From positions 5,541,001 through 5,605,000 of the forward strand of contig NZ_CP054698.1 of the NCBI RefSeq assembly GCF_014023275.1: a stretch of 64,000 nt of DNA, read 5' to 3'. Below the pieces are notes generated by a model. The model had not been told where the DNA came from. It worked only from the letters and a program-made list of their open reading frames with translations, and did not search any database. Shown piece by piece: positions 45,791 to 54,595 of this stretch (position 1 is the first letter of the stretch; every line of letters starts with the position of its first letter). A program made the translations under genes and the position numbers. Source of the DNA: Nostoc edaphicum CCNP1411 (GTDB taxonomy: Bacteria > Cyanobacteriota > Cyanobacteriia > Cyanobacteriales > Nostocaceae).

Positions 45791-46975
45791 CAGAAGTGTT
45801 GAACGGTAAGAAAAATCCGATAAAAATAGCCCAAAATATGGTATTTTTGGGCGAAGGCTTAAACTATATTAGTTTGATTGTGATTATAAATTCATTTCCC
45901 AAAATTGTCAAAGATATCTTGAAAAGCCTGCCAAAAAATGATTATCCAGTATTGAATAGTCGTCTATTCTTTGAGTGCTGGCTATCCTATGCTCTGGATA
46001 ATAGCTTAACAAGTATGCGAGATTTATTTAAGAGATTAAACAATACAGGATTTGAGGTAGATATTTCTACTTTTTCTAAAGCAAATTTACATCGAAGCCA
46101 AAAAACAATTTCAAGGAATTTACCAAAAATTAAATGAATTAGTACAGAAGAAAATTCACAAAAAATTACACGATAAATATGCTATTTGTCCTATTGATTC
46201 AACAATTATTACCCTGACAAGTAAATTGTTATGGGTTTTGGGTCATCATCAAGTCAAACTTTTTAGTTCTTTGAATTTAGCTACAGGTAGCCCAGAAGAT
46301 AACTTGATCAATTTTGGACATGATCATGATTATAAATTTGGTTCCAAGATGATGTCTAGTCTCCCAACTAATGCTGTAGGGGTAATGGATAGAGGCTTTG
46401 CGGGATTAAAATTCATTCAAGAATTGGTACAAGAAAACAAATATTTTGTTTTGCGGATTAAAAAACAATTTCGTTACTAGAATTTGAGGATGCAACTGGA
46501 TTAGTCAAAGTAGGTGCATCTGATGAGGCTATTGCCTATAGAGTCATTAATTTTTGTGATTTAGAAACGAAAACTGAGTTCCGCTTAGTGACTAATTTAC
46601 CAAAGTCGGGAGATGCAGCTGTTAATGATGATGAAATTAGGGATATTTATCGATTACGTTGGGGAGTTGAACTCTTGTGGAAGTTTTTTAAAGATGCACT
46701 TAAAACTTGACAAATTAATTACCAAAAACGTCAACGGTATCACCATACAAATTTACGTTAGTTTAATAGCTTATCTGATTTTACAGCTTTTATCTATTCC
46801 CGCACAATGGGGACATACACTATTAGATAAATTCCGCTATTTGCAATCTTGTATGTGTCAGAAAATCAGCTATGTTCATTGGTTTGAGGAGATGATGTTA
46901 TGTTGACTAATTTAGCCTTTTTAGAGTTAGTGTAACTATCTATGTAAAGTTTTGTATCAGCATTCAACATTTCTG
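45791..46975 (+). mobile_element. IS4-family-like insertion sequence in the orthocaspase gene
   Basis: Ends CAGAAGTGTTGAACGG (left) and CATTCAACATTTCTG (right) are imperfect inverted repeats. They are flanked by the 9-bp direct repeat GTCAATTTC (45782-45790 and 46976-46984). Length is 1185 bp. The transposase is on the opposite strand to the host gene. Excision in silico restores the host reading frame exactly. Confidence 0.88.
45838..46906 (+). pseudogene. IS4-type transposase, about four frameshifts
   Basis: Begins MVFLGEGLNYISLIVIINSF and can be followed through shifted frames to the C-terminus near 46906. Recognisable parts are CPIDSTIITL with a catalytic Asp, VGVMDRGFAG with the second Asp, and the IS4 signature YRLRWGVELLWKFFK (Y-2-R-3-E-6-K). 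The shifts are at an A run near 46100, an A run near 46461 and a T run near 46685, each a single-base change. It is unlikely to be active as read. All breaks lie in homopolymers, as in the IS701-like element. Confidence 0.82.
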
Positions 46976-47760
46976 GTCAATTTCATAAGACTTTTGACTG
47001 GGACTGCAAGAGTAAAAGGTAACTACTCCCTGATGTTCTTTACCAATACCCTTTCCTTCCCTGCTTCCTTGATCGCGGCAAGCATCTAAAAACAACACTA
47101 CATTATCTGCTCCACTACGGCGCAATCTTTGGGTAACATAATCAACAGGGATTGCCGTATGTTCTACATCCCCTGGATCGCTATCCATCAGCATGAGATA
47201 GTCACGGTCAGCTTCACGACAACCGTGACCAGCAAAGAAAAACCAGAGATTATCCCCTGGTGCTAATAGTGGTATTTCAAAGTTTGCCCTTAAGAACCGC
47301 CGCAAATTACCGTAAGTAGCCTGAGTGGGAATGGGTGGAGAAGTCTTAATTGGGGGAGAATCTTCTGTAAACAAAAATACTTTGTCAAACCGCACTTCAT
47401 TTTGAAACCAATCGCGCATAGCTTCGGCATCTAGTTTGGCGTAGTTTAGGTGCTGAAGATTGTTGTACTGGTTAATGCCGATCGCGATCACCCAATTTTT
47501 AGCCATTTCTGCGTTCGTATTGACTAATTTGTTCTTCCCTATTGCAAGTTTACGTGTTGCTACTGAATAATAGTAATACACTGATCATGCAGTTTATAAT
47601 CTGAAACTAAAAAAATTGCCTGATATAACTAAACCTCAAATTGTCGTCAGAGTTCCCCCTTATCTTCTAGAAAAGCTCAACAGACTGGCACATTTAAAAC
47701 AGAGGTAGTAGTTGGCACTTTGGCGCACTACCGCGTATTTCAGGTAAATGAAGTATACAG

Positions 47761-47925
47761 GTAGGGGCACAATATGTTGCACTGGTGTCAACTTAACGCG
47801 AAACCGCACGTCCGCCAGCACGTCCGCCAGGGATTTACAATCCCTGGCTGGCGGGTGAACAACACCCAATCAGTACGCTATTTTTGGCTTAAGTTGACAC
47901 CAATGAATTATGTTGTACCCCTATG
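47761..47925. repeat. foldback (MITE-like) element upstream of the orthocaspase gene
   Basis: Arms of about 35 bp: left begins GTAGGGGCACAATATGTTGC and includes TGGTGTCAACTTAA; right begins TTAAGTTGACACCA and ends TTGTACCCCTAT. They are imperfect inverted repeats. The centre holds a second palindrome (CCAGGGATTTACAATCCCTGG) in which CCGCCAG/CTGGCGG arms extend the stem. It lies between two divergent genes and so probably covers part of both promoters. Confidence 0.75.
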
Positions 47926-47956
47926 ATTATCTGTACTTAATTCAATAATTAAATTT

Positions 47957-48373
47957 ATGTCAGCAGAAAATTCCACCCCCAAAGCCATCTGGATTCTTAC
48001 TGAAGAAACAGCCCAAACATCAAGTACAACTAGTGAAACATTTATAAATAGTGGAGCAAGAAGCAGTAGAGATACAGGAGGACTACTGGGAGTTGAAACT
48101 ACAGAAGAAATAGTTGTCAGCCGAAAAAGAGACGAAATAGTAATTACTAGACACAAAGTAGAGGTAACGAAACTCAAGCAAGAGATGAAGGGATTTCTGC
48201 AAGCAATGCGGGAAATGCTTGATGAAGCTGACCAACCCGATTCTAAGCTCCAGCTTGATGAGGTAGAACTCTCAGTAGAAGTCAATGGCGAAGGACAAAT
48301 CAGTTTATTTGGGATTGGTGGTGGGAAAGCTGGGGGAAAAGGAGCGATGACTTTTAAATTCAAGCGGAAATAA
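47957..48373 (+). CDS. hypothetical protein, possible conflict-system adaptor (Pepco/Trypco-like)
   Basis: 138 aa, soluble. The N-terminus has KAIWILTEETAQ, the middle is a charged helix (TRHKVEVTKLKQEMKGFLQA), and the C-terminus reads VELSVEVNGEGQISLFGIGG followed by a glycine-rich, basic end. This layout recalls the small alpha/beta domains that accompany peptidases and NTPases in bacterial conflict systems. The divergent neighbour is an orthocaspase, which fits. The family name is a tentative recollection, not confirmed. Confidence 0.55.
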   Translation: MSAENSTPKAIWILTEETAQTSSTTSETFINSGARSSRDTGGLLGVETTEEIVVSRKRDEIVITRHKVEVTKLKQEMKGFLQAMREMLDEADQPDSKLQLDEVELSVEVNGEGQISLFGIGGGKAGGKGAMTFKFKRK

Positions 48374-48588
48374 ATGCTATCTTAATACCTAATGTAGAGA
48401 TGTGGCCTAATTTATAGCCGTAAGCATAGCGATCGCACAATATCAACAGTAAGAATAAATTGGCTGTGCGATCGCACAATTTTTTTGAACAACAACTCTG
48501 CAAAAGCAGTAAATCATTTTAACAGTATAAAACTTTACTTAAAACCTTCTGACTCCTGAATTCTGAATTCTGGTTTTATTTTTATCAA

Positions 48589-48652
48589 CAAAATCAGTAT
48601 TATCCCTGTGGTCATAACGGGTATATTTAATTAAAAGTGGCTTCATATAGTT
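48589..48652 (+). repeat. 64-bp direct repeat, copy 1
   Basis: CAAAATCAGTATTATCCCTG, then TGGTCATAACGGG, and after a variable stretch AAAGTGGCTTCATATAGT. Copy 2 lies 130 bp downstream at 48719-48782. It lies upstream of the chemotaxis operon. Confidence 0.75.
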
Positions 48653-48718
48653 CTTATTTGCTTACATACTAGATTGTATTTAAGTGTAAATACAGTAGTT
48701 CAAATATATTAACCTTTA

Positions 48719-48782
48719 CAAAATCAGTATTATTCCTGTGGTCAGAATGGGGTTACTCAATGGAAAGTGGCTTCATCTAGTC
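48719..48782 (+). repeat. 64-bp direct repeat, copy 2
   Basis: CAAAATCAGTATTATTCCTG, TGGTCAGAATGGG and AAAGTGGCTTCATCTAGT. The conserved ends and variable centre suggest two separate conserved sites per copy. A regulator-binding array or a small RNA pair are both possible. Confidence 0.75.
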
Positions 48783-49042
48783 TTGACATTTTTATGTCTT
48801 ATTTCTCGAAAGATGTTGATAAGTCTCAGTAACAGTAAGTAAATTAATAAGAATTTACGAATTTACTAAGATTTGCTCATCTGAAAATAACGCTACTGTC
48901 GTTGAGTTTCACCACAAACCTAGATGTAAACTGATGTACTTTAAAATGCAAAAGTTTGATGCTTTTTACTTGATTTCAATTGTGGAAGAACTCTATACGA
49001 ATTTAGCTTACACGTATCGAATTTAGCTGAAGTAAAAGCAAA

Positions 49043-50110
49043 ATGAGCACAACTCCTATAGGTAGCTACAGGTTGTTCCAGAAACTACATCCGCTATCTC
49101 TGTTGGCACAATTAACCAGTCGGCGTGCTACAGGGTGCTTAAGCATATTTACTGGAATAGTTTCTTGGTCAATTTATCTAGAGGACGGTAAACTTACTTA
49201 TGCCTCCTATTCAGATAAACTGTTTGAACGGCTTGACAGTCACTTGCGACGCTTAAGCCAGCAAATTCCTGCTCTCAACAGCGCCACTCGCGTGCAAATG
49301 CGGCTGATGTTTGAGACGAAGAATGAACATCAATCAATACCAAATGCGGATTACCAAGCTATTTGTTGGTTAGTAAATCAGGACTATATTACCTCTGTGC
49401 AAGCAGGAAGCCTGATAGACGAATTGGCAAAGGAAGTGCTGGAATCATTTCTGTGTTTAAAAGAAGGTAGCTATGAATTCAGTCCAGAAAGCTCTTTGAA
49501 TGAACTACCAAAGTTCTGTCGCCTGGATTTGCGCTTACTCGTTGAACACTGTCAAAAGCAGTTACGAAATCGACAAAATATTCAGTCATCAATTCCGTCT
49601 GGTGGCGGTTCTCAAGTTTTGTCTGCAACACAATCGTCTCAAGTTCAGCCACAACTGCATATAAAAATTGGGCAGAACTTGCCGATACCAATTAATTTTG
49701 ATATCCCTGAGAATAATCAAATTACTCAGCCACCTGTTGGTAAAAAACTATATACAATTGCTTGCATTGATGATAGCCAAACGGTTTTGAATTCCATTAA
49801 ACACTTTTTGGATGAAAACACATTTTCAGTTGTGATGATCAACGATCCAGTCAAAGCTTTAATGCAAATTCTGCGGAGTAAGCCTGATCTGATTTTGCTA
49901 GATGTTGAAATGCCAAGTTTAGATGGTTATGAGCTATGTTCCTTATTACGTAAACATTCAGCTTTTAAAAATACACCAATTATTATGGTGACTGGTAGAA
50001 CAGGCTTTATCGACAGAGCAAAGGCTAAAATAGTCAGATCATCAGGATATTTGACTAAGCCTTTTACACAATCAGAATTGCTAAAAATGGTTTTTAAGCA
50101 TCTTGGTTGA
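49043..50110 (+). CDS. PatA-type response regulator (PATAN + receiver), 355 aa
   Basis: First gene of a chemotaxis-like operon. The N-terminal PATAN/DUF4388-like domain (LAQLTSRRATGCLSIF, VSWSIYLEDGKLTYASYSD) is followed by a glutamine- and serine-rich linker (about 175-230) and a C-terminal receiver (ACIDDSQT, LILLDVEMPSLDGYEL with phospho-Asp, IIMVTGRTGF, YLTKPF). This architecture is that of PixG/HmpA/PatA regulators that direct type IV pilus motility. Gene order matches the hmpA-E locus of Nostoc punctiforme as I recall it, so it is probably its HmpA counterpart. Confidence 0.9.
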   Translation: MSTTPIGSYRLFQKLHPLSLLAQLTSRRATGCLSIFTGIVSWSIYLEDGKLTYASYSDKLFERLDSHLRRLSQQIPALNSATRVQMRLMFETKNEHQSIPNADYQAICWLVNQDYITSVQAGSLIDELAKEVLESFLCLKEGSYEFSPESSLNELPKFCRLDLRLLVEHCQKQLRNRQNIQSSIPSGGGSQVLSATQSSQVQPQLHIKIGQNLPIPINFDIPENNQITQPPVGKKLYTIACIDDSQTVLNSIKHFLDENTFSVVMINDPVKALMQILRSKPDLILLDVEMPSLDGYELCSLLRKHSAFKNTPIIMVTGRTGFIDRAKAKIVRSSGYLTKPFTQSELLKMVFKHLG

Positions 50111-50111
50111 T

Positions 50112-50152
50112 TTAGGAATCAGAATTCAGAATTCAGGAGTCAGAATTCAGGA
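50112..50152. repeat. CAGAATT/CAGGAGT heptamer array, left flank
   Basis: Units CAGAATT, CAGAATT, CAGGAGT, CAGAATT, CAGGAG. They are reverse-complementary to the array at 50512-50548 on the other side of the four-helix-bundle gene. The final AGGAG also acts as a possible ribosome binding site for that gene. Confidence 0.75.
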
Positions 50153-50163
50153 GATTAGAATAA

Positions 50164-50529
50164 ATGAGACAGCCAGCAAAGACATTTCAAGATTTGGTAG
50201 TTTGGCAAAAAGCACATCAATTTATTTTATTGGTGTACCCATTTACTGCTCATTTTCCTAAATCAGAAATATATGGACTGACTTCTCAATTTAGACGGGC
50301 AGCAATTTCTATACCAGCCAATATAGCAGAAGGGTTTAAGAAAAAAGGTTTAGCAGATAAAGGACGTTTTTTAAATATTGCACAAGGCTCTCTGGAAGAA
50401 TGTCGTTATTATCTAATTCTTTCAAATGATTTAGAATATGGTGATACTTCGGAGTTAAAAATTAAACTTGAAGAAGTTAGTAAACTCCTAACAAGCTATG
50501 CTAATTCTATTCAGAATTCTGACTCCTGA
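50164..50529 (+). CDS. four-helix bundle protein (S23 / IVP / Avd-like), 121 aa
   Basis: The sequence begins with FQDLVVWQKAHQFILLVYPF and includes FPKSEIYGLTSQFRRAAISI, IPANIAEGFKKKG and FLNIAQGSLEECRYYLILS. These are diagnostic of the 23S rRNA intervening-sequence protein family, to which the Avd accessory factor of diversity-generating retroelements also belongs. It is basic and soluble. It splits an operon whose other genes are all signalling proteins, and heptamer arrays flank it in inverse orientation. Function is not known for stand-alone members; a nucleic-acid-binding role is inferred from family relatives. Confidence 0.9.
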   Translation: MRQPAKTFQDLVVWQKAHQFILLVYPFTAHFPKSEIYGLTSQFRRAAISIPANIAEGFKKKGLADKGRFLNIAQGSLEECRYYLILSNDLEYGDTSELKIKLEEVSKLLTSYANSIQNSDS

Positions 50530-50548
50530 ATTCAGAATTCTGAATTCT
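50512..50548. repeat. heptamer array, right flank of the four-helix-bundle gene
   Basis: ATTCTGACTCCTGAATTCAG and further CTGAATT units. It is the reverse complement of the array at 50112-50152 and overlaps the last codons of the gene. Confidence 0.75.
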
Positions 50549-50594
50549 TATAAAAAGCTAATACGTTTAATTTATTTTTTTAGGAGATTTAATA

Positions 50595-50972
50595 GTGAGC
50601 CTGACTTTGCTTGGCACAATTTTAATTGTAGAAGATTCTCCCAGCGAATTGGAATTGATGAGCCATTATCTGAAAGAAAGTGGTTACAACGTAATTAAAG
50701 CAAGCGGTGCAAAAGAGGGTTTAGAAAAAGCTGTGTTAGAAAAACCAGATGCGATCGTTACTGATGTAGTAATGCCAGAAATGAGTGGATTTGAATTGTG
50801 TCGTTCTCTAAGAAGAAATCCGATTACGGCAAAAGTGCCGATTGTGGTTTGTAGTTCTAAAAATCAAGAAATTGATCGTTTGTGGGCGATGAGGCAAGGT
50901 GCAGATGCCTATATAACTAAACCTTACACCCGCGAACATCTTCTACGTACTATTAAATCAGTGGTAATTTAA
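50595..50972 (+). CDS. CheY-like response regulator, 125 aa
   Basis: Single receiver domain with ILIVEDSPSELE, the phospho-Asp in AIVTDVVMPEMSG, VVCSSKNQEID and AYITKPYTREH. The start is GTG, with TAGGAG eight bases upstream. It is followed by the CheW gene after 4 bp. It corresponds to the second regulator (PilH/HmpB type) of PatA-type chemotaxis loci and probably acts with the hybrid CheA. Confidence 0.92.
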   Translation: MSLTLLGTILIVEDSPSELELMSHYLKESGYNVIKASGAKEGLEKAVLEKPDAIVTDVVMPEMSGFELCRSLRRNPITAKVPIVVCSSKNQEIDRLWAMRQGADAYITKPYTREHLLRTIKSVVI

Positions 50973-50976
50973 ATCA

Positions 50977-51474
50977 ATGACTAGTACAAACATTACTCTT
51001 GCTTCAAAACCAACCCAAAATAATTTAGCAGATGGTTATCTGAAGTTTCAGCTAAATCAACAAACTACTGCTGTTTTATCAATGAAGCATACACAAGAAG
51101 CTATTCTTGTGCCTGTTGAATCTATTACGTCGATGCCTAATATGCCCCCCTGCATATTAGGATTAATGAATTGGCGGAGTCGGATAATTTGGGTAGTTGA
51201 TTTGCCAAAAATGCTCAATTTAGAATCCCTAGATTATCGACTGCGGCAGTACAATGTAATCGTTATCCAAGTAGAATCATTAGTGTTGGGCTTAGTTGTA
51301 CAAGAAATAAAAGGTACAACCAAGTTTATAGTTGATGAGATTCATTCTCCTATAGGACAAGTGACATCCAGTTTAGTTCCTTATTTATGTGGGTGCGTTG
51401 TGCAGCAGGAAGAAATATTACTGGTATTAGATGCACAGGCGATTGTACAATCTTCTATTCTCCGCAGTGATTAG
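50977..51474 (+). CDS. CheW-like adaptor, 165 aa
   Basis: Couples the chemoreceptor to the CheA kinase. The CheW fold is marked by AILVPVESITSMPNMPPCIL, GLMNWRSRIIWVVDLPKML, and VIVIQVESLVLGLVVQEIKG. It is of normal length. The ATG is 4 bp after the CheY stop, so the two are translationally linked. Confidence 0.92.
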   Translation: MTSTNITLASKPTQNNLADGYLKFQLNQQTTAVLSMKHTQEAILVPVESITSMPNMPPCILGLMNWRSRIIWVVDLPKMLNLESLDYRLRQYNVIVIQVESLVLGLVVQEIKGTTKFIVDEIHSPIGQVTSSLVPYLCGCVVQQEEILLVLDAQAIVQSSILRSD

Positions 51475-51535
51475 GGTTTACTACTAAAAAAAAGATTTTT
51501 AGTGTCTTATTCACATACTTAGGAGAATTAATTTT

Positions 51536-54352
51536 ATGTTTAATAAAACCAACACAAATCAAGGTAATAGCGCTCAAAATCGAGCATCACTGATTTCATC
51601 CCAAAAAGCCATTGGAACTGTAGTAAAGTTACCCACTAAACTGACTACTGAAAGTGCTAACAATTCTTCTTTGAATCAGGGAATTGCTTATTTTACAAGG
51701 CTAGGATTGGTTAAGAAAGCGACTATTTTAGCGATCGCAATTGGTACAATACCAGTTTTGGGCATCGGTGCGATCGCTTTTGGTTTTGCCAACAAGTCGA
51801 TTACCAAGCAAATTACCCAATCTCAACAAGCCGAAGCCACTGGTTTAAGTGATAAACTTAACCGCTTTATGCTGGGACGCTACGGTGATATCCAAGTAAT
51901 ATCAAACTTGCTATTTTTGACAAGTCCTCAAGCTAGTGTCAGTATCACTACTCAGCAAAAGCAAGCAGTCCTAGATAGTGTTGTCGAAGCCTACAAAGCT
52001 TATGACAGCATTGCTGTTTTTGATCGTCAAGGTAACTTGATTGTGCAATCCACAGGCGAACCACTGGAAAACCAAAAAGAACGTACCTATTTTCAAGACG
52101 CTTTACAAAAAGATACTCCTGTCATCAGCAAACCGGAAGCAGCAAAAAATACTGGTGTCATGAGTATTTATCTAACTGCACCTGTAAAAGAGACAAGGAC
52201 GGGCCAAACCATTGGCTTGGTACAAGCACGTATGCCCGTAAAATCTTTAGAGGAAGTCATTAAGAACTACGTAGCCAACGGACAACAATACCATTTGCTC
52301 GATGCTTCGGGAACAGTTTTCTTGAGTCCCCAAAAGGAATTATTGGGGAAAGAAGCAAAGGGAGAGTATTCTAGTTTACCGAAACTGCTGGCAGCCAAAA
52401 AGCTAGATAGTTTTATAGAAGTTCCCAAAACTCAGAAAAAACAAGAACTAGTTAGCTACGTACCAGCTAATAGTATAGATGGCTTACCTGATTTAAACTG
52501 GCAGGTACTTTTATCTACAAATACAGCAACCGTATTTGAGCCGCAAAGACAATTGTTGTGGATTATAGCCATTGGTACAGCAGTGACAGCATTGATTGTA
52601 GCTGCGATCGCATCTCGGTTAGCTAAACTGACTACACAACCAATTCTCAATGCCACTGCGGCATTAGCGAAGCTAGGTCAAGGTAAATTTAATACCCGTC
52701 TGGAAATTGAAAGAGAAGACGAATTAGGGGTATTGAGTGCAAATATCAACCTGATGGCTGAACAATTACAAGTCTTAGTTAAGGAGCAGCAACAGGAACT
52801 AGACGTTGAAGGGGTAAAATTATTAGCAGATATTACTCTAAGAATTCGGAAAATTCTCAAAACTGAAGATATTTATCACGCAGCAGTCCAAGAAGTTCAG
52901 CGATCGCTAAAAACAGACCGGGTAATCATTTATAGTCTGAATCCAGATAATCGGGATGGCGTTGTCGTTGCGGAATCGGTAACTGGTGATTGGCCGGAAA
53001 TGCTGGGAGTGCAAATTGACGACCCCTATTTTCGGGAACGTTATCTAGAAACTTATCACGATGGAGAGGTGCAAGCAGTTGCCAATATTCATCAAGACCA
53101 AAGCCTGAAAAATGCCGACGGTTACATCCAACTGTTGGAAAAATTTGCTGTCAAAGGTCATTTAATCGTACCGATTCTTGCCCAAGAAAAACTTTTAGGC
53201 TTATTAATTGCCCATCATTGCGAAACGCCTCGTGTTTGGCAACAGCCGGAAATTGACTTGTTTCAACAGATAGCAACTCAAGTCGGCTATGCCTTAGAAC
53301 AAACCAAGTTACTAGAAGAGATAGAAAAAGTTAGAAATGTTACCGTAACCGGGTCAGACGAAACACTGCAACAGCAACTTTTAGAACTGCTTAACGACGT
53401 AGAAGGAGCAGCCAGAGGTGACTTGACAGTACGTGCAGACGTAACAGCTGGGGAAATAGGCACTGTTGCCGACTTCTTCAACTCCATTGTCGAAAGCCTC
53501 CGGGATATTGTTACCCAAGTTAAACAAGCTGCTATCCATGTGAATAGTGCCATTGGCTCTAACGAAGGAGCCATCCGCCACTTGGCAGAGGAAGCGCTCA
53601 CCCAAGCTGCCGAAATCAACCGCACCCTTGATGCTGTTGACCAAATGACCCAATCCATGAAAGCTGTAGCCGAAAGTGCCGAAAAAGCTGCCTTCATTGC
53701 TAACCATGCTGCTCACACTGCCACTAAGAGCGGATACGCGATGGATTTAACAGTACAAAACATCCTGTCTTTGCGGGAAACTGTTGGTGAAACTGCTAAG
53801 AAAGTGAAACGTTTGGGAGAGTCTTCGCAACAAATTTCTCGCGTGGTGTCCTTAATTAACCAAATTGCGATTCAAACCAACTTACTAGCCATCAACGCCG
53901 GGATTGAAGCAGCACGTGCAGGTGAAGAAGGTCAAGGTTTTGCTGTAGTTGCTGAAGAAGTCGGCGAACTAGCAGTTAGGAGTGCCGCAGCAACTCAAGA
54001 AATTGAACAAATCGTTGAAAATATTCAACGAGAAACCAGTGAAGTAGTCCAAGCAATGGAAATAGGCACTACCCAAGTGGTAGAAGGGACTCGAATTGTG
54101 GAGGAGGCTAAACAAAGTCTGAGTGAAATTTTGGATGTATCGTCTCAAATTGACTCCTTAGTGCAGTCGATTTCCACTGCAACCGCATCTCAGGTTGAAA
54201 CATCCCAAAGTGTTAGCCAATTGATGAAAGATATCGCTGCCATATCACAACGCACCAGCGATTCTTCTCGCCAAGTTTCTGAATCTCTGCAACAAACTGT
54301 AGAAATTTCCCAGCAATTGCAAGAGACTGTCGAGGCTTTCAAAGTTAGTTAA
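51536..54352 (+). CDS. methyl-accepting chemotaxis protein with Cache, HAMP and GAF domains, 938 aa
   Basis: Membrane chemoreceptor. A helix near 64-88 and another near 338-362 bracket a double-Cache-type sensor. HAMP (about 362-415) is followed by a GAF domain (about 435-595) and the methyl-accepting signalling domain (about 620-930). The hairpin tip is [20 protein letters not shown]. The GAF resembles phytochrome-type GAFs ([16 protein letters not shown]), but the position of the bilin-binding Cys-His is filled by DGY, so it probably does not bind bilin. A strong TAGGAG lies before the ATG. Confidence 0.93.
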   Translation: MFNKTNTNQGNSAQNRASLISSQKAIGTVVKLPTKLTTESANNSSLNQGIAYFTRLGLVKKATILAIAIGTIPVLGIGAIAFGFANKSITKQITQSQQAEATGLSDKLNRFMLGRYGDIQVISNLLFLTSPQASVSITTQQKQAVLDSVVEAYKAYDSIAVFDRQGNLIVQSTGEPLENQKERTYFQDALQKDTPVISKPEAAKNTGVMSIYLTAPVKETRTGQTIGLVQARMPVKSLEEVIKNYVANGQQYHLLDASGTVFLSPQKELLGKEAKGEYSSLPKLLAAKKLDSFIEVPKTQKKQELVSYVPANSIDGLPDLNWQVLLSTNTATVFEPQRQLLWIIAIGTAVTALIVAAIASRLAKLTTQPILNATAALAKLGQGKFNTRLEIEREDELGVLSANINLMAEQLQVLVKEQQQELDVEGVKLLADITLRIRKILKTEDIYHAAVQEVQRSLKTDRVIIYSLNPDNRDGVVVAESVTGDWPEMLGVQIDDPYFRERYLETYHDGEVQAVANIHQDQSLKNADGYIQLLEKFAVKGHLIVPILAQEKLLGLLIAHHCETPRVWQQPEIDLFQQIATQVGYALEQTKLLEEIEKVRNVTVTGSDETLQQQLLELLNDVEGAARGDLTVRADVTAGEIGTVADFFNSIVESLRDIVTQVKQAAIHVNSAIGSNEGAIRHLAEEALTQAAEINRTLDAVDQMTQSMKAVAESAEKAAFIANHAAHTATKSGYAMDLTVQNILSLRETVGETAKKVKRLGESSQQISRVVSLINQIAIQTNLLAINAGIEAARAGEEGQGFAVVAEEVGELAVRSAAATQEIEQIVENIQRETSEVVQAMEIGTTQVVEGTRIVEEAKQSLSEILDVSSQIDSLVQSISTATASQVETSQSVSQLMKDIAAISQRTSDSSRQVSESLQQTVEISQQLQETVEAFKVS

Positions 54353-54354
54353 GT

Positions 54355-54592
54355 TTGTCATTTGTCATTTGTCCTTTGTCCTTTGCGATTTGCTAGTGAT
54401 GAATGACGAATGACTTTTGTTATTTGTCTGTTGTCATTTGTCCTTTTACTAATGACCAATGACCAATGACGAATGACTTTTGTTATTTGTCCATTGTCAT
54501 TTGTCCTTTGTCCTTTTACTAAGACTAATGACCAATGACCAATGACTAATGACTAATGACCAATGACCAATGACCAATGACTAAGGACAAAA
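54355..54592. repeat. long heptamer array between the MCP and CheA genes
   Basis: TTTGTCA/TTTGTCC units on the left and ATGACCA/ATGACTA units on the right, reverse-complementary, spanning about 240 bp. The RBS-like AAGGAC of CheA lies in the last units. Such an array in an operon spacer could form a strong hairpin and alter the MCP:CheA ratio; this is inference. Confidence 0.8.
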
Positions 54593-54595
54593 ACT

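Larger units (their letters stand above)
44438..47506 (-). pseudogene. orthocaspase-FGE (peptidase C14 + SUMF1) gene interrupted by an IS4-type element
   Basis: A single gene read on the minus strand as two parts. The N-terminal part (47506-46964) is a caspase p20 domain with the catalytic His in FFFAGHGCRE and Cys in LFLDACRDQ. The C-terminal part (45778-44438) is the rest of the caspase domain, a linker and a formylglycine-generating-enzyme-type C-lectin fold (GTFLMGTE, YPVTQAQWKR, RLPSEAEWEYACRAS, DMHGNVWEWCQD, LLRGGSW). Removing the element plus one 9-bp target copy rejoins EID-QLQHGSFTQ in frame, for 624 codons. The p20 part now stops two codons past the junction, so an orphan caspase fragment could still be made. 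The start is taken at ATG 47506 (MAKNWVIAIGINQY). Confidence 0.88.
48374..49042. other. upstream region of the chemotaxis operon with paired direct repeats
   Basis: About 670 bp without a gene. It holds an inverted pair of HIP1-centred palindromes (GTGCGATCGCAC, about 48435 and 48466) followed by a T run, a CTGAATT heptamer fragment (48551-48572) and the direct repeats annotated separately. The last 200 bp before the operon start are AT-rich and probably carry the promoter. Confidence 0.55.

Noticed and set aside
47660..47869. Minus-strand open frame upstream of the caspase gene
   Set aside because: It lies across the foldback element and is explained by it.
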